DNA of 64,000 bases, from contig NC_067296.1 in NCBI RefSeq assembly GCF_020740795.1, positions 7,603,001 to 7,667,000 on the forward strand, given 5' to 3'. The stretch comes from Apus apus. Taxonomy: Eukaryota > Chordata > Aves > Apodiformes > Apodidae. The position numbers and the translations under genes were made by a program. Shown here one piece after another: positions 22,941 through 36,107 of the stretch (position 1 is the first letter of the stretch; each line of letters begins with the position of its first letter). A model generated the notes under the pieces. It searched no databases. It was not told where the DNA came from and worked only from the letters and a program-made list of their open reading frames with translations.

Positions 22941-24021
22941 TTTACTTCTCTACATTTATGTTTTCCTTGTATTTTTTTTCTTCTTTGTGTTGGAAACTTT
23001 CAGATTTACAAACTCACTCCTGGAGGGAATGCTTACTCTCCTAGACAATCCCCATAAGACCAGGGCAGGCCTGGACCCTTTCCCAAGATGGCTAAGGATG
23101 GCTCTTGCCCTGCTCAGGTTTGTCAGTCAAAACAATCCAGCCAGAGAGCACCTCTCCCACCTGGTCAAGTTTCAAAGAAACTACTGTATGTATGATTGTA
23201 CCATGTGAAGGGACTGGTGCAGCTGGTGTGTGTTAGGCTTGTTCAGAATATTCCATCTGAAATGGCTGCCCTGACAAAACAGACGATCCTTTACTTGTTT
23301 TATGATCCCAGTGGGTTTTAGGTGGGAATTCTGTACTAAGCTGCTCAAAGCACAGCAGTTCTGGGCATGTCAAGACATAAAGTTGCTGGTACTGGAAGAA
23401 ATGTTATCCTGAGCAGGGAGGAACCTACCGAGTTGTAGGTGCTTAAGTTCTCTTTTGCACTTGGCCCTAACTTGCAAGAAAGGAAGAGCCAAACGCTCAA
23501 AGGCAGCTTCTATTTTATAGCTCTGCATTATGCAAAAAAATTATGGACTCAATAATTTTGCACCTGCATCTGTATTGGAGGTGAAGGAGATTCTCAACCA
23601 GGCAGGGAGAGTCTCAGATTCTCTGCCCTTCCTCTGCTCTGTGAACTCAGAAGGGAAGAGAGGCCCCATGCCAGCAGAAATCACAGTTCCCATGTGTGCC
23701 CTACACTCCTATGCAAGGCTCCACTGGGTACACTGGGTGCTTGTTGGGCAATGGCACGGAGAAGGCTGGTTTCTCTGGAACATTTTCTTTTCATTGTACT
23801 ATTCTTTCCTGGTGTTTCACAAACAACCAAAAAGAATATGACAAAACTGGGGGGAGAAAAACCTTAAAATGAATAATGTGTCTCTTCCTTTTACTCTCCC
23901 AACAGCCTTGGCAGGCTCGTAGGAGCTCGGCAGAGCTGGTCTCTGTGGGATGTTACTCTCTGCATAATTCAATGATAATTCGGGGGAGTTTGCATGATTG
24001 AATAGTGAAAGTGCAAGAAGG

Positions 24022-24075
24022 GAAGTCAGGACTCTTAGCCTTCATTCCTGGTTCTGCCACCAAGATCCTGTTTGT
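24022..24075 (+). repeat. Probable MIR/L3-like relic (5' part)
   Basis: GAAGTCAGGACTCTTAGCC, followed by TTCCTGGTTCTGCCACC, resembles the 'gtcaggactcctgggttctattcccagctctgccac' portion of MIR/L3-like repeats. It fades after about 50 bp. Confidence 0.5.
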
Positions 24076-27000
24076 ATTGGGATGACATATATAAACTCTT
24101 TCAGTTGTCCCACTGGCATGAACCGTGCTTTATGTAGTTGCTGCTTCTATTAATTCTGGGCCTATCTGAGGATCCAATCAAAACAATAGCAAAATGTCCC
24201 AATTTATCTGCAAAACAAATTATAAACCTAAGAACTATGACATCTCTCTCTTGATTCAAAGCCCATTAAAGATAACACAAAGACAACACTGCTGACTCCA
24301 GTATACTTTAGATTATAGTGCAGTCTCTTGATAAGATGGAAAAGAGAAGGAAGGCCACTAGAACTCAAGGAAGCAGTGGAATAGCTACAATATATATTAG
24401 TGGGAAGTAAAAACATCCTCAAGGGATGCTGGAATCAAGACTTGGCCAGAATACACCAGTTTGAGGAGCCAGCTTTTGCAGCTTCCTGGCTCATCCTAGG
24501 AAGGAAACAGCTTTCTGTCTTAACCTCTTAATATGAGTTCTATATTTGTAATTTCCAGTAGTTTTCATACCTGAAAGAACAACTCATTACTGCTTTCATG
24601 GCGAAACTCCCAATCATTTCACTGCCAGCACAGCCGAGTTCATGTCCTCTTATTCTCTGCTGTTAGGTCTCCATCTTTGCACGTTTTGAGGCTTTGACTG
24701 GTCCTCTCCCCACTCGTGCTCACTCTTGGTCTCTGTTTCTTTGACACAGGTAACACTTATTACTTCCATCTAAAGATTGTTTTTGTTTCTGTAGCAACCA
24801 AAACAGAAAAATAGGAAATTGATTCAAACACTGTCTTTTGCATCCATCCAAGACATCTGCTTATAGTGACAATGTGTTTTCTCCTTGCTTTTGATCATAA
24901 ACCTTGCAGTCAAGTTCAGCTGTTCTCAGATGGGGCTTATGGAAGAGAACAGGGCAGCTGGACAGAAGTCCAGCTTGCAGAAGTAGTCTTTAAATGTAGC
25001 ATGTGATCATCACAAAGCACAAATAAAAAAAAGGAAGAAAAGAATGAACCAAAAATATATGCCTGTTTTTGAAAATAAAACCTCATGATTTCACTACGTG
25101 GCACTGCTATTTCAGGATTGTGATTTTCAAAACAGTACTAACTTGGTGGTCCTTCTTTAAGTACCTACAACTGCCCTCTCTGCCTTTCAAAATCCTCTTT
25201 TACATTAGGAAAGTAGTTACAAAAAAGTTGTAGGCTACACATAAAACATGAAAAGTTTATCTAAGAACAGATTTTTCCTAATTTCTTTCAAAGTCTTTAT
25301 CAAAATAAAAACTGCAAACATGCATAACTATGATCCTCTCATAACCATATCATCTCTAGTCTACCTGCTATCATGGTGCAAAATGAGGGAGTTTGAAGAG
25401 TATGATCACTGATTATTTAAGGAGATGCTTTGGGCTGTGATCAGAGACAGCTTTTTCTTCTACAAATATATTAAGTCTGACTCACTAGTAATGGGAGGAT
25501 GTTACTGTGAAGAAATAAAGTGCTGTCAGAGTCTGCATTTCATATTACCAAATACAGGTCTATAGTGGCAGTTTATAGTACTATTTTATCAATGCTATTT
25601 ACAGACCTCTCAGCTGAAAGGCAAAGTGGGTACAGTAAGGAGTAAGTAATGCTTTGCTTTTAGAATATTATTAGCTATGGCACAGTTACATCTCAACAAA
25701 TTAATAAACTCCACTTGACAAGAAAATACCATGAACATTTGTCATACCACAGAAATAAAGTATCATAATTAAAACAATGGTTCTTTTCCTTCAAGGTTTT
25801 CTTTAGACCTCTTCTCAAAATGAATCCTAGGCAGGTAATTCATTGTTTATCCACGTGATATTTAAGCAGCATATTTAATACATTGTAGTTCATACTTTAA
25901 ATTCAAACATAACATCAATCCAACCATTTTTGACATATAAAAGGCAGCAATGGAGTGTCAAGAACTCAAGGAGACTCTGATCTAATTTAAATGGTGTTGC
26001 TCTCAAAAGCTGGCAGCAAGGAGTGCATCTTTTTAAGATGTTTCTCTTAGAAGCTGATGTTTATGATCACTCTCAGCTTGGCAAGAAAAACACTCTTCTA
26101 AACATTTACATTTCACATTCTTTAGGACAGTTGAAAAATGTTGGCTTGCAGTTCTCCACACTGCAGAGAGGTTGTGAGGAATGTTATAGTAGAATGTTAA
26201 TAGCCATGTACTTTTCTTGTTCTTTGATTTACTGTGTGGCAGTTTTTATACTAGTTGTGTTCCTAATGTTGCCTGTCCTGATTTGAGTTTCACTCAAACA
26301 ACATAAGCCTGAGTTTATTTTTCTAACTAATAAAAACAAAGTCAATTCATTTATTAACAGCACTTTGTACTAACATTATATTCACCATTTGGAGACTTTC
26401 CTGTTTTAATATGTTCACTTTACACTGTTGCAAAACTCCACAGTAGTATAAGAAAATGAGCACTTTTCAAGAGATGCAGCCTGTGAAGGAGGGGCTCTCA
26501 CTGTTCTGTTTGTCCAAACCATGCAGCCGTGTTCTGGTTTGCCTGCAGACATCAGCAGCAAAAACAATAATGTAACAGAGTCCCTGGTCAGTCCCTCTGG
26601 CTCCAAGGTAGCTACTTCCATAAGTAACTGCCACTTCTGACTAAGACATTTGTGTGTCACACATCGCAGGCCACAGTGCACAGCTCTGGTGAGCTCACAC
26701 AAATAGTGCCATTAAAGCCAGCTGGACCAACTACTTGTACCAGCCTGTTCACTCCCTTGTACACAGATTTCCCAATCTGACCCAGCCTAATAGCATCAGG
26801 GAAAAAAAATATAAATTAGCATTGTCTTTATTCTTCACCGACAGCGCTGTTTTCAAGGCAGTGTTTCGATAGCACAATTACATTGTAGATGCATAAATGT
26901 ATTCAATGTGTTCCCCACTCCACAAATCACTTAAGGATATGTATGAATCTTACTGACACAGGTGAATGAATTGCTGGTTTAGGACTGATGCATGGGATAC

Positions 27001-28080
27001 GAAGTCTTAAACATTGCCACCTCCCAGGAAAGTCACTGAAAGTTGATGGCACCTAGGGACTATAAGACTGAATAAAACCAATAATATATCCATAAGATAT
27101 AGATTTTCTGTATGCAAATCATCTCACTGGTGTGTTGCAATTGGTGGAAGTCCCCAGTCTGGACTGCTCCTGTGGGTAGGCTCACTCATGGTCTGAGGAT
27201 CTGCAGAATCAGGCTTGGTGGTATGTGCTAGATGCCTGAGCACTATCATCTTAATTCAGTTTGCTAAGGTGTGTACAACCTCTGTTAAGGTACACGTAAG
27301 CCACAATCACAGTGCCATCAAGTCAGCTGCTTCAGGTCTGGGACACTGGGCTGCCAGATGAAGACGTGAGGCTGATGGAAGTGGCTTGTTCTATGGCACT
27401 TGGATAAATCATAAAATTTTCTGTATGCCCTGCTGGTTGTTGCAGTAAAGAATGCAAGGCAAGGGAATTTTACAAATTGTGAATACAAATTGTAGGTGTG
27501 AAGTCTTAGCTGATGTACATAATTAGACAACAGTATGAACAAGCTGTAAACATCTAATGATTTTTGTGAGAAAAATGCAGGTAACTTAGGAAGTTTACTA
27601 AAGTCTCATCAAAACATGAAGTTTTGACAGTATTATATGGAGGCCCCCTGAAGCAGCTGTATCTTGTCTGGGCCATGGCAAAAAGTCTGGGCTGCATGGC
27701 TACTGGCACTGTGAGGCCAGGAGTGCACTCCCTTCTGGCAGCTCCCTGTGCTCCAAGTTAGCTGAGGGTTTATGTTGTTCAGGGAGGTGCTTTTATTTGG
27801 TAGGATAAAAGCTGGGTCTTGCTGGCTTACATCAAACTTGTTTGGGAATATTTGCAAGCTCATGGAAACAAAAGACAATGTCTCTTGACAAAACTTTTTG
27901 GTGTAATTCTGTGCAAGAACACTCTCATTCCAGAATAAAAATGACCACACAAAGACTGACTCAAAACTAACTCCCTGCCAGCCTTTAGAAACTGAAAGTC
28001 CCATTTTAAAGTTGAAGGGACTTACCAAAAGCTCATGTTTTTATTTAGCTTGTTGTTTCTGATGTGTACATCTCCCAGAG

Positions 28081-28212
28081 CAAGCACCCAAAATCCAAAT
28101 AAAGCCAAGGGAACCTTGAAGTGCTCAGTGACAATTGCCTCACTTCAAGACAAGTCCCCAAAATCAAGTAAGGTCAATTGAACCTTGAGTTGTTAAATAA
28201 CTCACTTCAAGG
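28081..28212. repeat. Degenerate tandem duplication, unit about 62-70 bp
   Basis: Two adjacent copies, 28081-28150 and 28151-28212. Each begins CAAG(C/T)(A/C)CCCAAAATC, has GAACCTTGA in the middle and ends CTCACTTCAAG. They differ by substitutions and a few small gaps. A much weaker third copy may follow to about 28240. Unit identity unknown. Confidence 0.7.
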
Positions 28213-31200
28213 CAGATCTTAAAAATGAAGTATCTTTGAAGGGGTTTGAAAATTTTAGTCTAAGTGACTAGGACAGAAGATGAAGCTGAGGAATTCTTGT
28301 CCTCATAGACAAGCCCTCTCAGAGCAACTTGTTATCAATCAGTAATCTACATTCACATAGATTAGCATATGCAGGTCTCTATAGGAAACAGGTAACACAT
28401 CACAAATAACAACTTCAGTAGAATGTGTGTAACCAGTGTCTTGAACAGAACTAATAACTGTGTATAAAGAAATGAAGGGAGCAGCTCAGAGTGGGTGGGA
28501 AGCAGTAGCCAGCAGGCTGGCTAGGAGCAAAGGAGGAATAATAAGCTACCTAATTCCTAGGAAGGGCAAGCAGGTGTATTTACAGAGGTCACACATCTTC
28601 TGGTCAATTAGGTCTAAACCCAGAGGAACCACTGGTAAAATATCCACTGCTGCTGGCTTTGGTAAAAGCCAATTAGAGACACATTTATATTATAAAAGTT
28701 AATTTCTAAGGAATGAAAGTGTGCAGAACTTCAAAGCATTGCCCAAAGAAGGATGGAGCATGGTGTATGTTCAGGACTGGGACTAATGGATCCCAGAGCC
28801 TCAGAGTGTGGACATTCTTTGACATTCCAGGGAGGACAGCCAAAAACACTCGCTTCTGGTCATAAAATTTAAGCCAGAATTGAAATAATTTTTACTTGTT
28901 TACTTCCTCCCAGTGTATCTAAATGTTCAATTTTAATTGTTTCTAAGTAAACACTTGCTTTACTACACGGTTTGTCTGATGTTGGGGGTAAACTAAAGGA
29001 AAACAAAGCTATGGTTTTACAATTCCACGGAGATCATAGATTGAGTCAAAGAAGCACATGTGGGTACCCCTGGGAACGTGTACCTCAGTACAGCTTCATG
29101 AGATTCTGCAAGTGGGAGTATTTTCTGCCAGGCTACAAAGAACCGGTGCAGAAGCTGGGACTGCCAAATGACAAGTTTGCAAAGGTGGTCCCTTTGGTAG
29201 GAACAAACAGAACCTTTTCTGAGGCACAGAGAGGCTCCCCATAGCTTCTTTAAGACATGGTGCTGTACAACGAGTAGACCAAAGTCATACCACGGGTTAG
29301 TGACAAAGTTGAAAAGAATCCAGATTGCCAGCTCCCTGTCCTAAATACCACTTGTAGTCCTGCCTTCTCCTCTAGCATAAAAGCATGAGGAAAAGTATTT
29401 TAAAAGCTTTCAAGAAGCAGTGTGGATTTTGCTGTTAAAAGAAGGAAACATTATCAAAGGATCAGAAAATTCCACAAAGTAACACAACAGTTACTATTGC
29501 AAAACTCTGGGGGATCTCTTCTGTGGTACAGAGTTATTCACCAGCTCAGATTCACAGCAGTATTTCTTCGTCCTCCACAGTCATAAATTCTTTTTCCTGT
29601 TTTGGTTAAGTTCAGTAAGCTCAACTCTTTTTGCTTCAGTGGGAGCCAGACCCCGCCTAAAATGTAATATTTTTATTGTCCTTTCCATAGAACTTTTATG
29701 TTGTGTTTGTCAGGTTAATTTCTTTTTTCATTAGAAGTTAATCACAATGCCATTAGCACTGCTTTAATGTCATGAGAATCACACTCTGTAGGGTGCATCC
29801 TATGACTGCCTCAAAAATGTCTCCCTGTGGATATTTTGTCTCTGTGAAATACTCAAGTTCCAACTATTCATCTTTGCCAAGAAGAACAATGTTAGCAATT
29901 ATTCCTACAGTGGAAAATAAATCAGAACAATCACTTGTTTTCTTGCAATTGGTTGTACACATCCTTAATCAGAAGAAATTTAGCTATGAATTAGAAAAAT
30001 ATCCTTTTACCTTCCCAGCCATTTCAGTTTGTGCAGGATTCATGGAATGCTTATGCATCAGATGAGATATTTTACCTGGGAGGTAGGAATTGTTCCAAGT
30101 TCATACCTGCTCAAGATGTAATTCAGTTTTATGAAGGAGACTGGCATAATGCCTATCTGCAAAAAATCTCCAGTGTTATTACGCAGAGCACAGAAGAGTT
30201 AACAGTGACCCAGTAAAAGAAATCAACAACGTGAAGATGGTTGTGCAGAGAGAAAAGATCTATCATTAGTGAAAAGATATGAGGAGAAATTGCTTGAAGA
30301 GTATTTCTGATCGTGCAATCAAGGAATGTAGAACTAAACTTGAGGGCACAGAGGGATCTGTGAGTACTATCCTGGGGAGAAGGTACTATAGACTGTTCTT
30401 CAGATAAGGATATATACCTCAATTCAATGCCTGAGCTCAGAAACCCAAACATTCATATTAAAAACACGATCAGCTCACGTTCATGAATTGGGACATGAGT
30501 AGCTTTAGGACTTGGCTCTCATATTCTGCTTCAACATGCAATTCATAAGAGTAATTCAGATGTGCCATTCCCTTGAAGGGATCAGAAATCCCAGCAGAGG
30601 TACTCTAAGGTGATGCAGACAGTGACCCTTCTGTGCAAGCCGTGGTGAACATCTGCCCCTAGAGATGTTCTGTGTTGGTGGGTGCCCTGCAGCAGGAACA
30701 GAGGTGTTGTCCGAGGTGCTGAGTCCTCCTCAGGCCACCCAGAGGCTGCAGGAAGCTGCAGGTGCTCCATGCCACTGGAAATCACGTCATGAGCTTAATC
30801 ATCAACAAAGTCTTATTACCAAGATTTGCAGCTGGTATCCAATGAAATCTGAGATAGCAGTTACAGTTCTAAGCAACTCGTAATTCCAGTTTTTCTAGAA
30901 AATTAATAAATGCAAATGTTAGCTGTTCTAAATTCACTTAATAAACAAGTCACCTGGAAAAATTTGTGGTTTCAGTAATACAGAGAATATAAATAGAAAA
31001 GGAAATGGAAGGCCTGATACTTGGTGTCCAATAAACCCCATAATGTGGCCAAGCTTTTGCAGGCTTCTCTGGGTACGCAATGAGATGATTAGCAAAATGT
31101 CATTGTAGTCTTTCAATCACTATAAAATGCATTTAAATGTTTTCCAAGCGTGCAGCCCATTAGTGACTAATGAAGCAACTGCAGCTGATAGGTTGGATCC

Positions 31201-31984
31201 TGCAGGAAACAAGGCAGAGCAAAGCAGATGCTAAACTGCATGGCAGGGATAGGAGGCTGAGAAGCTCCAAGGAAGCAACTCTGTTCTCAGCTAGTGAAGG
31301 AGACTGGCAATGGGTGAACATTACCAAGCAACTCATTAACACAGAGGCAGTGAGTCTTGATACACGTCCAGTGTCCAGTCACACACAATTATTGTGAGGC
31401 TAAGCGAGCAGAGGAACTTGAGATTCATCCCCATTCAGTGTAAGAGACTGTTGCATGGAGTCTTGGTATGGTTTCCATTCTTGCCTTATCCCCAGTGCAA
31501 TGACTTGCTGTCCTGGAACAGGGAGACCAAAGTCCAAGCAAAACTTTTGGGTGACTGCTCGGCCCTTGAAAAAGCTTTGCTCCTCCTGAAGTCCTGGCTC
31601 TAGGAGACAAATGTGTACTCCCCTGGAAATCTGCCCAGATCTAAATCTGAATGTGGACATAGGTGTTACTACCTGCACCCTGTGTTTGTGTGCAAATTCT
31701 CCTTTGCCCTCAGTTTCCAGTTTTTCTCTCATCGAAACTAGTGTGAGATTATAAATGTAAAGGACCTATCAAATAATTAGAGATCATCTTGAGAATGAAT
31801 TACAGATTGAAAACAAGTCTCATAGGCTGAGAAAGTTTGAAAAATTATTTACTTGCCTCCAAAGGAAAATGAAAAAGACATAGGACATGTGGAGAATAAA
31901 ACTACTGTATCACCAGTATAACATCTTAGCAAAACTAACTCAAAGGGTAGATTGCATCTGAATTTGAACCATGAATAAGATCTT

Positions 31985-32749
31985 TCCAGCTTCTGCAGTG
32001 ACGCCATCCAGAGGGACCCTGACAGGCTGGAGAGCTGGGCCAGTGCCAACCTCATGAAGTGCAACAAGGCCAAGTGGAAGGTCCTGCACCTGGGTCGGCG
32101 CAACCCTGGGCACAAATAAAGCCTGGGGTAAGAATGGCTGGAGAGCAGTCCTGAGGAGAAGGACCTGGGGGTGGTAGTTGATGAGAAGCTTGGCATGAGC
32201 CGCCAGTGGCTGGGCTGCATCAAAAGAAGTGTGGCCAGCAGGGCCAGGGAGGTGATTTTACCCCTCTACTCTGCTCTGGTGAGACCCCACCTGGAATACT
32301 GTGTACAGTTCTGGTGCCCTCAGCACAAGAAACATATAGACCTGTTGGAAAGGGTCCAGAGAAGGGCCAAGATGATCCAAGGCCTGGAGCACCTCTGCTA
32401 TGAAGACAGGCTGAGAGTTGGGGCTGTTCAGCCTAGAGAAGAGAAGGCTCCGAGGAGACCGTAGAGCATCTTCCAGTACTTGCAGGGGGCCTACAGGAAA
32501 GGTGAGGAGGGGCTTTTAATCAGAGAAGATAGTGATAGGACAAGGGGAGATGGTTTTAAACTGAGAGAGGGGAGATTTAAGTTAGACATTAGGAAGAAAT
32601 TCTTCACTATAAGGGTGGTGAGGAACTGGAATGGGTTGCCCAGGGAGGTTGTTGATGCCCCATCCCTGGAGGTTCCCTGCTCATGGCAGGGGGGTTGGAA
32701 CTTTATGATCTTTAAGGTCCCTTCCAACCTTAATGATTCTATGATTCTA
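31985..32749 (+). mobile_element. CR1 LINE retrotransposon, 5'-truncated
   Basis: About 765 bp from the 3' end of a CR1 non-LTR retrotransposon. Broken frames of the C-terminal part of the ORF2 reverse transcriptase are readable, for example [19 protein letters not shown] at about 32250-32300 and [18 protein letters not shown] at about 32345-32400. They are followed by the characteristic RKKFFTIRVVRNWNGLPREV-like region (one mismatch to that family pattern). It ends in the bird-type CR1 tail, with GATTCT/ATGATTCTA repeats at 32733-32749 and no poly(A). Stops and frameshifts (for instance near 32117 and 32460) make it inactive. Truncation at the 5' end is usual for this family. Start is approximate. 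Confidence 0.95.
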
Positions 32750-32994
32750 GACATGTGCCACCTACATTCCTCAGCAGCCTCTCAGGGAGCAGTTATAATG
32801 TGCAACCACAGTTCGCAGCCGTGAAGCCATCCCGTGCTACCTGCCCAGCCTGGCAGAGTCCAAGTGACAACACTGCTTCACACTGCTGTGTGGACTGCAG
32901 TAGAAATTACCCAGCTGACCTCCATAAAAATTAACTGAGTGGCCGTGCTCAAAGCATCCTGCGTCTTCCTGGAGTTATGTGTTGGAAAGGACTC

Positions 32995-33500
32995 TGAGTC
33001 ATCCTCCTCATTTGCATATCCCTTTGCATCTTGGCATTAACAGTCAAGAGCCACTGGAGCCAGCTAGAAGAGCCTCATGTTTGCGCTCTCCCATGCAAAT
33101 ATCTCTTCTCCCTATATATTAGTTACTGTGTGTGGGTTTTCTCTCTCACTCTCTCTTGCCATATGTGTGGGAGTTGATGGCATCAATTTTATGAAATCGG
33201 AACACATGCCAAGAACAGCTGGAGAAGTTGAAACAAGTTCTGGGTGAGGTGAGTTTCATGGGCAGGGACTGAAATTAGCAAAGGTACCGTGGCTGCTTGC
33301 CATCCTGGGAATCTCACATGGAGCATGCGGGCTTTGCTTGCTCCAAGAGCAGATTCCCCATGGAAAAAAAGGATTTGATTTGGAGAAGGTCAATGTCAGA
33401 GACAGCTGGATTAGAATAATCTGTTCACCAGGAGAGACCATCTCTGCACCTCTTTTGTCACTGGTTCATTATGCAAATATAAAAATTTCATCATGAGTCA
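32995..33500. promoter_or_regulatory. Candidate enhancer with paired AP-1 and octamer motifs
   Basis: TGAGTCA at 32995-33001 and ATTTGCAT at 33010-33017 at the left end. ATGCAAAT at 33093-33100. At the right end ATGCAAAT 33471-33478, ATTTCATCA 33485-33493 (C/EBP-ATF type, reverse) and TGAGTCA 33494-33500, the last two abutting. The block sits between the CR1 and a MIR-like relic and is itself free of recognisable repeats. Function is inferred from motif grouping only. Confidence 0.4.
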
Positions 33501-33514
33501 GAGGTAACTAATAT

Positions 33515-33715
33515 CTTTAGACAGCATATAGCACTCTTCATCTTCAAAATGCTTTACTAACATTAATAATTCATCACCACAACATTCTGGGAAGGTTATC
33601 ACCTTAATCAATGGGTAAACTGAGGCACAAAGATTTAAAGTCTCACAACCTGCCAATGGCAGTACTCATGTCCCAGCCTGGTGCTCAGTGTGTTACAGTG
33701 CGTGGCCAAGATACC
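33515..33715 (-). repeat. MIR/L3-like relic
   Basis: Reads as the reverse complement of the repeat. It has a 'caaaatgctttactaacatt' then 'cattctgggaaggttatcac' pattern, then GGTAAACTGAGGCACAAAG (33615-33633) and a run matching the 'cacacagctagtaagtggca' part. The order of blocks agrees with MIR/L3 3' sequence across about 200 bp. Confidence 0.75.
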
Positions 33716-35154
33716 TGATAAGCTTTATGGTAAGTAGGAACAAACCAAGAGGGCATTCCAAGATGAATTAAAAAAAACAACAACTCCCTCCAGACTTCAT
33801 AGAGAGCAGAACTTGTTAATGACTGGCTGTTTCTGTTGATTTTTCTGCATGTTTCCTCCACCCGTCCAACAGTGTTCTTGACAAGATAGGTACACTCTAG
33901 GCTCAGCCTCAGCTATGACTCAGGTATTTACATGTTCTTTTCTGAGTAATTTTAGAATGTAAAGAACCTATGACATCTCTGATGAATTTTAGTGTTATGA
34001 ATTGTTTAATCACTAGCATTTGCTTTTGAAGCACTTTACACATATATCTCAGAAGTATTTCTACCTTTTGCCTCAATCTCTTATAGAGAAATATTTGAGT
34101 CTGGTTCAAAGTTTGTATTAAGTTGTTAATTTTCTATAATCAAGTCTTGTTTAGGTTAGTAAATGTAGCTTTTAACTTACCTGTTTTTGCCATTGGTTCC
34201 ACCTGGACATCTTCATGGGATCATACATTATTGGTTAGGTATGTCATTCCCATACAAGTCTGGGGAGAATTGTGAAAAAAGCGACCTCCCTGCTTAATTC
34301 AGAAAATTAACCTTCAGCACAGCCAGTGTACTAAATACAGAAACATGCGTGATACACCTGAAAGAAAAGTTTGCTTTTCTTAAAGCTTCACAAGAGGGAT
34401 CTGTGAAATGTGGCAGGCTGTCACTAAAAGCAATTAACCTAATCAAAAATTCATTTTCTCTTATTTCTGCCTAGTCAGGTGAATATTAAATACTAGATTT
34501 TAAGGGAGGGGGGGGGCGCAAAGAGGAAATCAGCATTTATGTTTTCATTTAAACATGAGTACGAAGAAGCAAGTACAGATTTGCCTTTGTATACCTAAAA
34601 TATGCATGTAATTAGTATGACTGCACAGGGAGTCATGAGATTTGTATACATGACTGGCCACCTGCATGTCATTTGGGTGGTTGTCCTAACAGTGACAAGG
34701 CTTGTGCATGCAACCTTAGCATTTAAACATATGGGAATACAGACTTTTCTGGCAAAGTGGACTTGTGAGAGCTCCTGGTCTCCTAACCTCATATTCCCAG
34801 GGAGTTCTGGTACCTGTTAGGACAATACTTCTCATTGAACATGTACATTTTTGTACCTGTTTGGTTTAGAGTGAAGTAGTTGCTTGTGATGTATTAACTC
34901 CTAGCATCATCACCGTGAGCACAATTCTCTCCTCATCACTCTCAAACCTCTTCTGTGTTTTCCAGCAGTGGAGGAGGCAAAGAAAAACCCTAGTTCCTTT
35001 GAGGTGGGAGCTCACCCCAAGGGAGAGGAGAGGCAAGCTGACCTCCAGTGCATTTACTGATCATATTTATTTTTAAAGGCACTTAGCCATAAGTCTCAGC
35101 CTATGGCTCTGCTTCCTGCAGGCACACCCTGCTTGTGGCTGTAAAGGTACTCAC

Positions 35155-35385
35155 TAAGCACTAGTAACACCCAGCATTTATTTAGGGCTTTTCATCTTCA
35201 AAGCACTTCCCGAACAGCATTTAATTAATGAATCCTCACAGCCCTCTGTGAGGTATGCACAGTTATTACCCCCACATTTTACAAGTGAGGAAAACTGAGG
35301 CAGCGATTAGCTGAGGCAACACTGTGGGAATTGGGATTAGAGCTCAGGAGAACTCAGGAGTGCCTGGACCCCTGTCCCACCCAGT
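35155..35385 (-). repeat. MIR/L3-like relic, long copy
   Basis: The best preserved copy in the window. GGCTTTTCATCTTCAAAGCA opens it, then a TTAATTAATGAATCCTCACA block, CTGTGAGGTATGCACAGTTA, ACATTTTACAAGTGAGGAAA and ACTGAGGC follow in the order expected for the reverse complement of a MIR/L3-type element. It is about 230 bp long and diverged throughout, so it is old. Confidence 0.8.
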
Positions 35386-35699
35386 GATTGCCAGGCTGCC
35401 TCGTTGGGGAATGCATGTGGTACCTCAGTTCGGCACAGTATCTTGAACACCAGTGCTGAACCCTTGGTGCAATAGCAACATCTTTTCCTCCCAGGTCCAC
35501 ATAGGCTTTCTGTGTGAAGAACTGGGGAAAAAAAATGGTTTTCATCTTTCATTATCAGTTCCAAATCCTGCTGTCACCCAGACAGGAGATCCAAAGAAAG
35601 GACTGAGGCTTCAGAGGCGGATGGCTTCTATTACCTGTAGCACTAACCAATACATTCAGTTTTAGTGCCTTCACAGTGTTTTTAAAACGACATAGAAGG

Positions 35700-35800
35700 G
35701 GGACTTTCACCCAGAGATCTCAGAGTGCTCTACAGACAAAGGACAGTGTTGCAATCCCAAATCACAGTATGGCTCTGTGAGACTGTCAGACCCACTCAGG
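35700..35800 (-). repeat. Probable MIR/L3-like relic (3' head only)
   Basis: GAGATCTCAGAGTGCTCTAC, followed by AGACAAAGGACAG, resembles the 'gatctcaaagcactttacaaac' block of the same family as the 35.2 kb copy. The following part (CAGTATGGCTCTGTGAGAC) is strongly decayed. Confidence 0.5.
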
Positions 35801-36107
35801 CTTGGCCTCAGCTGAAGATCTGATGATTCACGACCCTCAGCCCACAGTCATGAAAGTTCAGTGAGTTTCACTCACATCCTCCTCAGTAACTATGGGTTCC
35901 TCCCTCGAGAAGCCCCAGGGTATCCTGGTTCCCAGCTGACATGTGGAGGACAGGAGCAGACTTCCTGGTCCTAATGGTAGCCAGTAGGGTGAGAGAGGGC
36001 ACCAACGATGGGGGTTAAGCCTGGATGGTTCAATCTTGTCAAACTTGAACATCCGAGAGAACCTGCAGGGCTTGGTTCCTTTCCAGCCCTCCAGGGCTCT
36101 CACAGCT

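Larger units (their letters stand above)
16480..31984. other. Gene-free DNA, middle part
   Basis: No coding region recognised. Contains the 18.2 kb octamer pair, further octamers at 19397, 20374, 27112 and 30910, two GATA motifs (AGATAA) at 20123 and 20131, T/G repeats at 22.9 kb and the tandem duplication at 28.1 kb. The longest frames (113-131 codons, around 22.9 and 27.8 kb) lack recognisable domains. Confidence 0.65.

Noticed and set aside
22748..23208. Hydrophobic, Phe-rich frames that look like membrane proteins
   Set aside because: Encoded by a (GTTTT)n simple repeat and T-rich DNA; phenylalanine and valine follow from the repeat.
28972..29244. 90-codon frame with globular-looking composition
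   Set aside because: No recognised family, no splice or start context, length expected by chance in 64 kb.
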